Of a DNA stretch of 64,000 nucleotides, positions 24,391 through 38,300 are shown piece after piece; positions within the stretch are counted from its first letter, which is position 1; each line of letters opens with the position of its first letter. The translations under genes were made by a program, and so were the position numbers. The DNA is taken from the NCBI GenBank assembly GCA_038380795.1, contig CM076261.1:6082556-6146555 (forward strand), written 5' to 3'. The notes below the pieces were generated by a model. The model was not told the DNA's origin. It worked only from the letters and a program-made list of their open reading frames with translations, and searched no databases. This DNA comes from Pyrocephalus nanus. Taxonomy: Eukaryota > Chordata > Aves > Passeriformes > Tyrannidae.

Positions 24391-27300
24391 ACCAAGGGAA
24401 AATATTCAGGTATTTATTTCTTCCTGCATTTTCCACAGAAAACTGACAAACCTTAGAGAGAGGGCTACTGTGTTGTAGGACACCTTCTGACCTGATTTTC
24501 ACTAGGAAGAATACTGGACACATTCCTTCTTGTTCTCTGTTCATTTAAACTTGAGAGGTACACTTAAACAATTAACCAGGTCTGTAATATCATTACAACA
24601 GTGACCTCCAGTGAAAGAACCATAAAACGAATTACTCACTGATAGGATAGCCATTTTGAGGGGCTTTAAAAATTAAACTGCTTTACAATATTTGCCATAT
24701 TTCTATTTTGTTTCAGAAATATTCAATAAAGATAGAAGCAATGAATACTTAATGAACAGAAGTCCAGTACTCTACACTTTTGCTTACATTATCAAAATAA
24801 TTACTGAAATGGTGTATTTTTAAAATAGAATTATGTGAGATATGATTATTTGCAATAGAAAAAGAATTAACTAGATAGCTCGTCAAATCCTTTAAAATCC
24901 TATATTCATAATGATAGTGAATACAGAAAAACCCCTGGGAGCTACAAGTATTTTGAGTTATAATAATATGATTATTGACAATATTTTTCTACCATCAGTT
25001 ACCAATCAGACCCTGACCTCTCATTTCAAATGACTTTATGTTACTGTTTTTTTCTTTTTCTCATCAGTGCATCAGGCTTAAAGTGACAAACCATTAATTA
25101 CACTTAACTTCCTGATGTTTTAGCAATTTTACATATACAATATATATACTCATCCAATCCCCCAATCTGTCCAGTAAACCTGGCAAAACTAAAATAAAAC
25201 ATCCACTCCCCAAACATACACACGGGCTGGAAATGCATGTCCACAGACCCTGCTGATTTCTATTTCAAATGTAGTCTGTGAGCTCTTGAATTTTGAGTTT
25301 AGAGTTTCTATTCTGGTTTTTTTGTCAGATGTAAATGACTACTTGAGGCTTGGAGCCTATGAAGAGGAATGACAAGCGGACAAACAACTTCTGCTGCAAA
25401 TCTGTGCTGCCACTCAATAATCAATTGTTTTAAGGAAGGTGCTTTGCAACATGCTCCTTTCATTCTGCTTTCCTCTGTATTTGCAACAGAGTGAATATAA
25501 CTCAGTAGCTAAAAAGATTTTATCTCAAAACAATGAAAGTCACAAATTGAAAAGCTTTGCATGGAACCTCAATTGTTTTACCAAGGAAGCAGAGGGTAAA
25601 ATTTGTTATTAAAAGATGTAGATGCCATCTGTTCATTGGGAAAATAAACTGCATCATTCACCTCGTATGTCCCTCGTTCTTGCCAATATGCATGATTCAA
25701 TACAAGTCATATTTTTTGCAAAAATTATTCACATTACACATGGAGGATAAGCACTTACTTTTCAAGTACAAGTTTCGCCTCTTCTTACCAAGAGCCCTCT
25801 GGAAGTCTCTCTGCAAAAAAACTGATCTAAATCTCATAAACCATATCTTTCTGAATCAAACTATCACCTGGCCAACAACCCCCTTCTTCCTCTACTGACA
25901 ACAGCATCTGCCAAATAGGCAAATTGTTTTAGGAATATAACAGCCACAGGTACAGCTGGGGCAGGATTTGAGTACCATTACATAAAGATTGACTATTTGA
26001 GCTCTATCTTGTTGTGAGGAGATTAAATCCAACTGTGAAGAGAACAGTAACAGAAAAGGGCATAAGGAAAACAAGAAACTTTTCAGGAAAGGGAAAAGGA
26101 CCATACATTTTTGATATTTTCAGAGTGGGTTACAAATGTTCATTTTTATGAAACCCACCTTAACTGTGGGTCAGGAGTTTGGGAACAGCCAAATGCATTT
26201 TATGCTCAAACTGCTTACACTTATTGTGTGTACACAGAAAAGATATAGTCCACAGAGACACACTAAAGCCAAAAAGCTTCAGGACATTTAAAACAAGTAT
26301 GCAAGCATCCAAAACTGCAGCAGTAACAGCAAAAACTGAAAACCATAATCAGAAGTCCTTAGCGTACACAGTCAATTAATTTAAATCAATGTTTCTTTCA
26401 CAGAGGAATAAATAATAAGACACAGGAAGTAGAAAATTGACTTTAGATGGATAGCTTTATTATTTCTACAAAGTAATAATATGTCTCTTTTATCAAATAT
26501 CCTAAAAATGCAGAAATTGGTCCAAAGTGCTTCACTCCAGAGTTTAGGTAGAGTTAGGTTTTTCCTCTTTGTTTACAACACTCAAAGTGAATCCAAGTCA
26601 CTTTGAACTTCTGTGCATTACTTTTGTGTAAGGAAGACATACAGCCTGAAGCAAATGGAAAATCAGTCTAGGCGTTTGAAAATACAGGTTCTGCAGCAGT
26701 TAAATGAAATTAAATTGTATTCCCAGATTAGGGGGCAGAAAAGTCAAGCTTAACTTCTCTTTCTCATTCTCTCCTTCTCTCATTCTCTAACATGAAACTT
26801 ACAGTATTCCTTGTCTGGAATAAGATAGCTATTCATTTTGCTGACAGCCTCAACTGTAAATTAAAGGTCTGCATGTGTATTAAAGTCTTTCTAGCAGGAC
26901 CAGCACATGCACTATGTGCTCAGAGAGAGATCAATGCGTAAAGACTTTCCATCTACCTGTACAAATACAAAAGCAAATTTCACAAAATCACTATCTTCAG
27001 CTTTGTGTCTCTTCAGTGAGGTGTTTTACTGTGTTAGGTGCTGGAAAAGTATGTAATTCATTTATAAATCTTTATGTATTGTCTCACCAGTGCAGGTGAA
27101 ATAAACTCTGATGGCAGAGAACGGTTACCATCCTCACCTGTTTGCTCTACTTCTCTCCAATGAATTACCATTAAGATTGCAGGGATGGGCAAACCATATA
27201 TGAAGCATATCCTGAAAACATCACAGTTAACAATCTCAGACTGCTTTCAGGCAAACCAAAATTGATTCTGGGCTGTAAATTGCAGCAGGATATGCTTAAC

Positions 27301-30300
27301 AAAAAGCTCAGTAATTTATACAGTGTGAGTCGGGCAGGCTGCTCAGGAGACTTGCTTAATCAAACATCTTAAAAAACTATCCCGGCCCAACTGCAGCTCT
27401 CAAAATGTATCTAAGAAGCCTGGCACTGTGAAATTATGCAAGTGCTAGCCAATCTTATTTTCAGCAACGTTGATGCACATTTTCTTTTGCAGGTAATGCA
27501 GGTATTTCTGTTAATCTTCTGCTTTGCAAATGCAGAAAAAAATAAAAAAAGACGACAGGTCTGTCAGAGTGGCTTCTGTAAGAGCGTCTGTAAGGGCGCA
27601 GGGAGTGATTTATTCCTTTCTAAGACAGTTAGCTAAGACATGGAATTGCTCTCCAAACTCTGACCACTCTTTGATTGCAAAGCAAGACTTCTGGTGATGT
27701 TCTCAGACAATTCACCTAACTTTTAAACATTCAGTTGGATATCTCCTATGCTGGGCAAACTCCTGTTCTGATTCAGGTTTCTCTTTGCCATGTATTTCCT
27801 CTTTTCTCAGGAAGAAAAAAAAAAAAAAAGAGGCATTTCAGCCACTTTGTACTGGATTTCTACCTGTCTACTGAATATGACATTAGAAAGATTTTCCTAA
27901 TGTTCAGCCTAGATTTTTCCCCTTTTGATGCTAACATATGCTCTTAATTACACTCCCACTTTCTTCTACGCTAAATAGAGCCACTGTTACTATTTACGGA
28001 ATTTACAAGAGATATTTCCAAGTCTATGAAAAGCAAAAAGAGCTCTTGCATTCAGTAAGTGAGTAGATACCATATCAGAACAAAAGGAAATAACATGCTT
28101 CCGAAAACACACTTGGCTTTGCCTTGTAGATCAACCACATGACTCACTTAAATCTCAAGCATTCGCTGCAGGATTGGAAGGATACCCTACACATCTGAGG
28201 CTGAGGTAAAACTAAAACTTCACAGGTAGTCTATTCAGCCTAGGAGTTCTTACTGCTATGCATGAATTACTTATTTCCTATGGAAATTCAAATTTGTGGC
28301 TTATTATTAACAGTAGCAAAAAATGTGAGCTGAAAATACCAGATGAGATGTCAAAATGCATTTTCTCATATAAATTTGTTCTCAAAATACAGCTTTAGTA
28401 TTTAAAAAAATCATTAATGATTACCTCTAAACCAAAATATTGATGTAGTAAGATGATTTATGTTTGGTGAGGACTCTCACACTTCCTTTGGATAGATTTT
28501 GTGTTAAAATTATTTTTGCCATCAGGTATCAGTTTTTGTTGTTGTTGCTGTTGTTGTTTTTTTGTAGAGAGGATTGAGAGGAAGCTGCCATTCAGTCCAA
28601 ATTTGATAATTTTTAAATTCTAGGCAAGGTTAATTTCTTCTCACCTCCAAATACTTCACTAGGTACCAGTATCCTAAGATCATTCCACACCTGAGAAACT
28701 AAAAGTCCTTTTAAGAAAGTTCAGTTTGCAAAAAATCTACAAAAGAGAAAGAGCTTTTTTTAGCTCCTTCTGTTCCGTAACGTAATTTTAACACTAAAAC
28801 TTCATAGAGTCATTACCATTTAGAAAAGATACGAAGCAAAGTTGATCTATTAGAAAAAACAATTTTCTCATGAACTTTACTACGGTAAGGAAAATAAATG
28901 AGAACTAAAGTTTGATGAAGAAGACCAAGTAAGATTTGATCTTTTATGTAAAAAAAAAGTCCCAGAGTTGGTTTGTGGAAATGATAGATGCATATAGAAA
29001 ACCCACATAAAATCTGAAAGGAAAATTATACTCATTTGTAAAGTATAGATATACTAATATATACTAATTTCTTCATTGAATAAACTAACGATGGGAGCAA
29101 GTTATACTCATGCATTCTCTGTTAGCACTTGGTTTTGAATTAAGCACACTTAGTTTATGCAAAATCCTGTAATAATTTATGATGTAAAGATATTGCTTCT
29201 AGGACAATTAATACTCTGATTTTCTAAATGGTATGGTCTTTGCAATAGAGGCATTTTTAAAGTCTATTTTTTTACAGTAGCTTGTACAGTGGAAGCCTGA
29301 CTGATTAAAGCATCTGGGTACTCTAAAATAAGCTGATAAATAGTTATGAACACAAGGTTGAGGTCTTTTAAGAAACACATACTGAAACTGGTTTTTCCTC
29401 TTTTTTTTTGTGGATAGTGTATCTGCCCTTTTTTGTGAAGGGGAGAAAAAAAAACCAAAAAAAAAATGTTTTCAGACCCTTAACATCATATTTTGCAATA
29501 TTAACTCAATATGAAAGCAAATAATAGTATGTCACCTCAGACATTCAAAATATTGGCATTTTTTTCATTAAAATTCATGAGACTTATTTAAAGTTGCATG
29601 GTTTTTTTTATATATTTTAAGAAATGAAAGTGAAAAATCCATACTAAGTGTACAGAAATACATAATGTGATTTATGAACAGCTTTTCAATTTAGAAAAAG
29701 AGGGGCGAAATAAGAGGCAGGTTAAAAAATGAAATGAGAAAAAGATTTAATTGCACTATAAATGTACATTATTATTGTAATTCTCAGCCCTAAAATGAGG
29801 AAGAGAACAGTCTATCAGAAAACACAGCATATACTGGAACAAATTAGGTTTAAAGCCACACAACAAAAAAAAAGCCTCAAACTTGCGTCATTTGTAAGGG
29901 TTTCTTCTCCCTTAATTACAGATATTTGATATGACATTAAATGATTAAGAGGACCAGACTGTCAGTTTTCATTAGCAGACACTTAAGATGGCAACAAGTA
30001 GCTTTGAAGAAGTGGTTATAGAGAGGGGCATCTTTACAAGAAATCCCTTGTAAACTCAACATGGAAATTCTCTGAATTCTGCTCCATGTCAGTGAAATGA
30101 GAAGAATACCAAGAAAAAGGCAAAGGGGGACAATGAGCACAAAGCAGGCCCTGATTATCAAACCACAATGACTTGAGAGGGAAATCCAAGGATCCACAAT
30201 TCTCATGTTTCTTGCCTTCAGGGAACGCATATAACCATGTATTCCAGAAGTATCTACTTTCAGATCTTGTTTTTGATGTTTGATCTGTGACAGAACTTGG

Positions 30301-31139
30301 TATCTAAGGAAACTGGAGATGGGTATTATGAAAAACTGGGATCTAAATTTTTTCCTCTATTTCAGTGTTCTGTATCAATGAGGCACTAACAGCTAAGGAG
30401 TTGAATGAGAATCAGAGTCAAGAGCTGGAGAAATACCTCTAAAACGTGAAGTGACATTTAAAAGCTGAAACAGCAGCTGGGCTGGACCCATACAACCTCA
30501 CTGAACTGGCTTTACAATACTGGCTGACACTGATTATACAGCACCTGCTTTCAGACAGGGCTTTTTGAGATGGAAAATAACCTCACTGCATCATTCCTCT
30601 TTCCACTGAGCTGTGAAGTCTGCACATTCTGCTGCTGGACACATTTCTTGATCTTAAAACTTATTCTTGAAGCCTGTTAATGATAAGTTCTTTGGTATTT
30701 CTCTGATTCACTTACTGAAACAGAACAACCACCTGCAAAATCAAATCAAATGTATTTGTTTGCATCAAGACTTTGTAACTCTTTGTCAGTGCTACACTTT
30801 AGTGTGTAATCACTCCTGTGGATTTTTCTCACTGTCCTCAAAGTAGTCATTCAAGAATTGGTTTTGCATTAAATACCTTTTTATCTTATTAATAAATTCC
30901 ACCAAAGGTAATTTAAATTTCAGCTTTCTCAATTAGGGTGTTAAGCAGGAAAATATTCCCCTTCATGCATTAAATGGCATACCAAATAATTGCTCTAGTT
31001 AAAACTTATCATTTTTTTGAAGAAGCTGCAGCATTTTTGTTCACCTGCAGTGCTCGCTCTGGTTGCCTCAGTTTTCAGAATTAAAATGATCCTGCTGTCA
31101 GCTTTGATCTCTGCTGATGCTTTTTAGGTTTCACTCCTC
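24391..31139. other. Unique non-coding stretch
   Basis: About 6.7 kb of AT-rich sequence with no recognised gene. A 113-codon plus frame at 25557-25898 has many Phe, Leu and Cys residues and no known motif. There is an A15 run at 27815-27829 and a (TTG)n run at ~28536-28556. Several small unrecognised frames are consistent with chance. Confidence 0.55.
28536..28556. repeat. (TTG)n microsatellite
   Basis: About seven TTG units with one ctg interruption, flanked by T runs. Confidence 0.85.
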
Positions 31140-31300
31140 CCTGGAATACAAACTTAAAAGTTAACTTGGATGAATTGCATTTAGTCATAATAACGCCTTG
31201 GCAATTTCTCTACCGGTCGAAATAGACAATTTAAGTAGCATGTAATATTTAAATCCTTTATGCTGAGTTCACTTTTTGCAAAGGATGTCTAAGGCCTCTC
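31140..31300. promoter_or_regulatory. Candidate conserved non-coding element
   Basis: The segment combines gaattgcatttagtcataa, two nearby CpG groups (aacgcc; ctaccggtcgaa) and several AT-rich homeodomain-like cores (ttaagt, taatattta) in CpG-poor surroundings. No coding frame. Inferred from composition only. Confidence 0.2.
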
Positions 31301-31919
31301 CCTTGTATATTATACCAGTCATTTTAAACACTGTTTCCTAATGAGAAGGCACTATGGTAGCAGTCTCTGCATGATGGAGAGATGCAACTTCAAGCAAAAA
31401 TAAAAGGAATTATTTGGCGTAAGCTTTTGTTTGAGTGGCAAGGATGTTTATACATTCAAGATAAAAGAAAGCAGCATAGTCCTAGCATTGTTACCCAAAC
31501 AGACTACATTTGTTTCCTTACAACTAATTAGCTATGTGTCACAGTTATGTAACACAAATTACATGTCAGACTCTCCCAGTCTTAAAAACAAGAGGTAAAA
31601 ACGGGAGAAAAAACCCCAAACCCAAGCCCCAAACCAGAAGCCATTCCTTGATATTCATCTTGCAGTTTCCTAGTTGTCATCCCCTTCATAGTCCAGGCAA
31701 CACATCTTCACCCCTTGCTATTTACATCATCTAAGTTCTGCAATGCATTATTGCCTATGCTGAAACTTGTATGGACAACACAGTCCTCACTAATGCATAT
31801 GAGATTAACTTTGGCACAGCAGTGCCTCAAAATAAACTTTTACATACTGGAACATTTGCCTGCCATGACCCAGGAAATGTCTTGAAGAGCAAGAAAGAAA
31901 CCTCATCTAACATTTTGAT
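31301..31919. other. Unique non-coding stretch
   Basis: Contains a small A/C-rich patch around 31600-31640 (aaaaaaccccaaacccaagc). The 66-codon plus frame at 31534-31734 crosses this patch and is not gene-like. Confidence 0.5.
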
Positions 31920-32400
31920 GTTTGACGTCATTTTGACAATAGAGTGCCCAAAACTAACCACAAGGAATACCGGTTTCCTTAATGCCACAACTGGAAGAGC
32001 CCATACCCTGAGAGAGCTCTGTGAAGTATGGATTCTGCATGGCTTCTGCTCCTTTGGCTGTGGTTGGGATATTTTTGTTAATGTTGCGTGTAAGCAGCAC
32101 TGAGTGCGGACTATCAGGGTAGGCAGAAAGAGCGGCAGGAGAAAGCTGAGAAACAGCACGGCTTCTAATTTGTGCAGTAGCTCCATCTACCCGAGTGGCG
32201 TTTCCTTGTAAAGACCCCCTGCCTAGAAAATGTTCTGCACAGTTTTTGAAAACAATATTCTGTGCCTGTGATGAATACTTGTAAACCAGGAGCTTGTCAG
32301 AGTCTATGGAAGAGCTACTGCAGCTTAATGTTATTGTGCGCATCATTATCACCCACGCAAACCTTTTGATGGATGGATGAATAATTCCCATGTGTGGGAA
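31920..32400. promoter_or_regulatory. CpG-retaining block with a perfect CRE (TGACGTCA); candidate regulatory element
   Basis: A perfect CREB/ATF palindrome TGACGTCA lies at 31923-31930. About ten more CpGs follow up to 32356 (31970, 32087, 32107, 32132, 32159, 32192, 32199, 32339 and 32356 among them), much denser than nearby DNA. Three frames of 110-145 codons overlap here on both strands (31771-32103 +; 31827-32186 - and 31954-32391 -). They have no domain I recognise, which probably reflects the higher GC. It could be an enhancer, an unannotated exon, or an unrecognised younger insertion. Confidence 0.25.
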
Positions 32401-32464
32401 AGTAACACCAAGTGATGGATTTCACCAGCATAAATATCACCAGCAATTACTTGAAACTGGTAAG

Positions 32465-32506
32465 GAATAAAAAAAAGGAAAAGGAAAAGAAAAAAAGAAA
32501 AAAGAC
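32465..32506. repeat. A/G-rich (GAAAA)-type low-complexity patch
   Basis: Repeated ggaaaa and gaaaaaa words over ~40 bp on the plus strand. Confidence 0.85.
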
Positions 32507-33120
32507 AGTACAGTGAACACTTTGACTTGGAAATACATTAGCTTTTAGATAAGTGATTCTAATTGAGAGTTTTATATACCATGAAATGACTCTCAGAATG
32601 GGATAAAGTTTGCTCTACCTTTACTACGATAGCAAAACAGATGCATAAATGATGCAACAGCTTTCAAAGAAGAACAGTGAAGAATATTTTCACTTTATTT
32701 TTCCATCTGTTTTGCTAATACAGATTATAAATATTCTTGTGTAATTCAATCTTCATATACACAGACCTTCACAAATGATACAATTAAGTTCTCTATACCC
32801 GGTATTTGGACAGCAAACATTTAACATTATTACGGATAAAACCAGTTTTGCTCATAACCAACACAGTAGACGATAACTACAAGAACAGGATGGCCCAGTA
32901 CCTGCAATCCACATGCAGATGGCTCAGAGAGCTCTTATTACAGAAGAAAAGCCACTAATATTCCTGGTTAACAATCAAATTATGCCTATTTTTCTTTAAA
33001 AAGAGATTATTTCCAGGGGGACTAAGACATACATTACTGCTCTGCTGCTCTTCTGCTCTAACTCAGTTTGTTCAAAATCTTGGTATGTATTCCACTTTGT
33101 AAGAAATATATAAATATATA

Positions 33121-33146
33121 TAAAAAACACTATACAGTGTTTTTTA
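33121..33146. repeat. Perfect 11-bp inverted repeat, 4-base loop
   Basis: taaaaaacact (33121-33131) and agtgtttttta (33136-33146) are exact reverse complements separated by atac. A short AT-rich hairpin or cruciform is possible. In vertebrate DNA it is most likely incidental. Confidence 0.9.
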
Positions 33147-35281
33147 AATTTTGTCAATATGTTCCAAGTTTCTATGCTTCCTGTAGTACAAAACATGCCT
33201 GTAAATTGCTTATTTTTTCTCCCAGGAATTGCTCTACTTCCAGATACTAAAAAATTACAAAATGAGTGGCCGGAAAATGGAAGCAAAAAATTGAAATTGC
33301 TGATGAAGAATCCCTGTGTCACTGAAGCACAAAAGTGATTTGTAAAGACAGAAATAGAAAGGGTTGGTAAATCTTGTTCAAGATTGGAGAAAGTCTCCAA
33401 CTGTGGATATTAAGCAGGGCATGCAATCAAGGACTAAAGGGTAAAGCATCCCAGTGGCTTCATCACCACCAAAGTGGCTTGAGGAAGACTTTAAAAGCCT
33501 TTATTTGACAGATGGGATGGCCTTTAAAGACATGCAGTTCTGTATCAGTATATACACATATAAGTGATAGAAAGAAGAAAACAAAACAGTCCATATCTTC
33601 TTGATGTAAAATTAAAGAAACAGATGTGCCTGAAGCACAGTTCAGCAGCTTCATGTCTTTTAAAGGTCTCATTTTGGTATGAAATCAGTGCTGGAACAAC
33701 AAATCAAAGCTTAGGAACTTCTCGGAATTTAACTGATGAATGTTATATGGCATATACTCTTATATAATTGTTAGACATTCATGAATAACTAAATAGGAGC
33801 ATCATGTCACTGCTCACGTTGTATGAGTATTCTGTTTTATTCTATTCTATGTATAAGAGAAAACATTCCCACTAGCTTCATGCTCCCTCCCATGCAATAG
33901 ATGTAGCATCAGTGTCCTTTTTCAAAAAAATCACAACAATAGAACAAACAAAAAACATTTCTGGGGCAGCACCTAGACTACTTTCAAGCCTGCTATGATG
34001 TATATGTTAGACAGTAAATAGCTAGATATACGATTCCATACTGAGTATGCATATTAACCGAAAGATTAAATGGCATTAGGTACTACATTGTCCTATAAGT
34101 CTTGGGAATCCTTTAAGATATGCACTGAAAGTTATGAATTCCATTTATCAGAACATTGGGCTATACAGGAGGGACTGTACATGCAGCTCCTTGGTGTCCA
34201 GATGGCTCTTATACCCTAACTTCTGAGTAAAGGCATTTGAAGGTACCATTTCCACACGCATTAGGTACTGATTTTATCTGTTTTTAACTGAAGCCTGTTT
34301 TGTTTGGTTCCCTCAGTTTATATGGCACTTCTAAATTATTTACATCAATTTTGGGAATACAGAAACTCCAGCCCTGATTTGCTGCTTCTTCCTCATACAC
34401 ATCTCTTTCACTTGCTTGCTATCCTTAAAACTTTGATGGCCCTTGAGCTCAAGACAGATGGAAAGGCCTATTTAGTTACCAAACGTTCTTCTGAGAAGAC
34501 ACATTCAGTTAGTGAAGGGGGATTACATATGGCTAGACCTAGATTTGAGCAGGTTACTGACTCCATTGAAAAGATTATTTCAAATCATACCATATGGATG
34601 TTCATATTTTCAAAATTAATCCATTACTTTTATCTTTTGGGGCAAGCAGAGAGAAACCAATCTTTAATTATATTATATTTTATAATTTTTACATGTAGAG
34701 TCACCTGAAAGTGGATATATTCAAGAATAAGAAAATAAAGTCTCAGTTTTCCATTTTGGATTAGCAGAACTGTGTTTTCTGCTATAATTTTGCTTTTTGA
34801 GACTTCTTTTATGATCCAAAGTTCAGTAGGGCACAAAAAATATGTATAAACACACACACATGCTCTCTTTGTATTATACACTTACACAGGATGTGGCAAG
34901 CAGCATAAGACATACAGTTTGTGGTAAACAATTTAAGCATGGCTTAAGATTCTGATAGCAAATGGTCCCGTCATTTGTTTTGAGATCTGTACCCTGATGA
35001 TTGCTGTATTATGTTAATTTCCTTTTTGGTCATCAGATGTCTGTCTTTCCTTCTTATTAAAGGTTCATTGGATTTGTATTCTTTCCTTTCACTCTTAGGT
35101 GCAGAAGCACTTTGCTTCTGCTTGCCTCTCTGTTTTGAGTCAGTTCCCCAAAGGTCTATACATTATTTGTGCATTTTAAAATAATCTTGTACCCAAAGCT
35201 CCAGAACAAAACACACATGTGAAATATCTCATATATCAGAGATTCTTCCTTGTGTACATTGGCTTTACACTAAAGACAAAT

Positions 35282-35309
35282 GTGGAGTAAAGGTAGTGGA
35301 GTAAAGGTA
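35282..35309. repeat. Perfect two-copy 14-bp tandem repeat
   Basis: gtggagtaaaggta occurs at 35282-35295 and again at 35296-35309 without a mismatch. Confidence 0.95.
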
Positions 35310-38300
35310 CTCTTTCTGTTCTTCTTGTGTATCTGGTCATAGAAGCTGAAAAACTAGTTATCTATATGAAACACTTCCACAATGAGTTTCGATTCCTATT
35401 TATAGCAACCTGAGATTTCCTGTGCAATTCCTCAGACCCAGCTATACAGTATTTCAAATGTCAGGCCCCGTCCTGTATGTTTTAAAAAGTATTATTTTAA
35501 GTCTGATTGAGCTGATGGAATTGCAATCACCATATGCACTAGCTGACTGTTAGCTCTCTTAAAGACAAAGTCATCTTAGTTTCATTAGAAAGAAAATGTA
35601 TTAGTACTAAACTAAAAAGAAGATGGAGAGCAAAAATAGGTATCCATATATAGATTCTTCATTAAGGTAATTAAATTGGCTTAAAATCAATGCAATTTAG
35701 GGCAAAAATCTCTCTTTTGGAGGCAAGGTCTAAATCAAGTATGGCATTAGAGTACATAATAAAGATAAAAACATCAAACTAGCAGAATACCACAGATGGT
35801 TTCACCTTCATTTTCCACATTCTGCTCCCAAGCAAAGAGTTACAAAAAGAAAATGAAACAAAATATAAGATCATGCACAATTTTGATAGTAGTGTAAATC
35901 AAAACCTTTGTCCTTCTGCTGACCTTTCTAGAATGGAACTGCCCCAAAGAACAGAGAGAAAGATATGCTGGCATCATCTGCTAGTTCATTCCAGAGAAAA
36001 CAGACTGACTGCCTTTCACCTTGGGCTGAGGTGCCAGGTTCCTACATGACCCTTCCTATGTTCACCCTCTGCAAAGATTGTCTCACAATTTATTGACATT
36101 TTACAAATGGAATAATGACACTCATCTACCCATTTAAAAGTCTCTAAAGAAAATTAGTTACTACTTTTACTATTCTACAATCTTGTCGAGATTTTTGTTT
36201 CCCTTTCAGGGAACCAAATTATTTTTTAGTTTTTAAGAAGCAAATCTGACAATTACATTTCACATCACGTATTGATTGAATTAAAAGACTATTAAAAATT
36301 AATGAAGAGAATGGAATATTACTTAAAGAAGCAGAAAAAAATAGAAAAGCAGGCTAGAGAGACAATTTAAGTTGTGACTCCAGTGGGATAGTTAGATTCA
36401 AACTAGCTTGGCAAAGGAATTTGAAAAGGACAATCAATGCTTTGATGTTTTTTAATCACCGTAAACAGTATTCATATCTCAAGCTGTATGGTTGAAAGGA
36501 AGCCTGGATAAATTAGGCCACTGGCCCCATCAAAAGCCCTGGGTAGAAGAGCATTTTAAAATCACTTAAAAAGTATAGCTTAGAGTACATTAATGGACAG
36601 AAGTAATTTCTGCCATGTACTTCACAAATGTAAAGGCTATACTGGTCTAAGTTGCTGATGTTATCTCATCTGAAAATGACAATATATTCTGCTTTAATAC
36701 CCTTTTGCTTCAGAGCTTGACAGGTTGATAAGTTGAGTGTCATCAGCAATTCAGCACAGGAAAATTTATCTGCCAGCAAGTCAAAATTAGTTTCCATATC
36801 TCTTCTCTTCTGAATAGAGATTTACAACAATTGGGTGGCCTTCCAATATATTTCAGTGGTTTTAATAATACAGTCCTCAGAAAAACTACTGTAGATTTTA
36901 AAAAAATACTTCAATAAAAGTACTTCAGGGAGCTGATCTACCTGAACTCTCATTCTTTCAGAAGTAACCTTGTTTTTTTAAAAGTAATTTCAAACTAAGC
37001 ATAGTCTTGCTTGCTCCTTCACTACCTGCAAAAAATCTTGTCCACTGACTTCAGTGAGACTCTCAGCTTAGGCTCTCTTGAGCCTCTGGCTGAAAGCCAG
37101 CTGAAATTTTCCCAGTGAGAGTGTAGAATAAGCCATGTAGGCTTTCCCAGTGCCTTCCCCTGATTTATTACTCTGTGTCCAAAAGGACAATCAAGTTCTA
37201 GACTTCACTACAAAGAAGAAAGAATACACAGCCACTCAACAAACACAAAGACTCACATATATCGTGAAGTACTCCACATTCCTTGGCACATCCAGCAGCT
37301 TAGGCAGGGCCTTTCCAGTGCTGCCAATATTCTTAAGTCAGTAAACTGTGGCTCAGACCCAAATGTAGATCTTTCAAGCCTATATCCATGAACATATGCA
37401 CACATAAAGGTTAAGCTGCTGCTAACTTAAGGTAAACGAGAACCGAAATTGGTGAACTGTCAAAAGTGAGAGCTCTTTAGACAGAAGAAACATAAATCAT
37501 GGCTTCTCTCCAGAAAACATTCTTTTTTTGTGTCTCCTATAACAGTGTCAATATCAATAATCTTATAATTGATTTAACACTTTATTCTAAGAACATAGTA
37601 CTATAAGAAACTTTATGAACTGAGCACAACCTTTACAGATGGCAAGTGTCTATGTGGGAATCCCGTATAATGGTTCACCACAGGAAAATTAGGATAAATA
37701 GGGTGTAGTTACTCCTCTAAAGTTTTCTTTCGATTATGGGGAAGGAATGACTTATTTTTCCCATTAATGCTTTCTCAGTGACTTTGTGGTAAGAAGGGAA
37801 GCATCACTCTCTTGTTCTTTATATTCCATTTCCCAGTGCATAGGAAAGAAGATGATGGATTGATGAAGACACAAAGGAAATACAAAGACCAGAGAAAAAA
37901 CATGAAGTTCAGATGGCAGGTAAAGAGAGGCTAAAGGAATGAAGAGTTAAGAAAATAAATGGAGTTTTGCAAGGGGTTTATAGCAACATACAAATCGAAA
38001 GAAGGCTGCTACACTCTGCATTTTGACTCTTTTTGTTGCATGACTGTATTTCTTGGTAATGGTACCATCCCTGAATGCTGTTAACATTATAAGTCCATAT
38101 TTAAGTGAGTTTTGGTGGGGTTTTTTTTCAAATTCCCATAGTAAGGGTTGCTCAGTTATTATTTGATGTCAGTTGATGTTAATGTGCCTTATACACTGAA
38201 CAATGATCCTACGATTCACATCATATTTAATTCACAATCATAGAAGCATGGTAGGAATTATCCAGTGAAAATATTATTTTGCCTATTTCACATACAAAAT

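Noticed and set aside
25557..25898. 113-codon plus-strand frame
   Set aside because: Unbalanced composition rich in Phe, Leu, Lys and Cys, with no known motif; consistent with chance in AT-rich DNA.
38237..38265. aatcatagaagcatggtagg as another CR1 3' tip
   Set aside because: Only a short, imperfect resemblance, and the following sequence does not continue into CR1.
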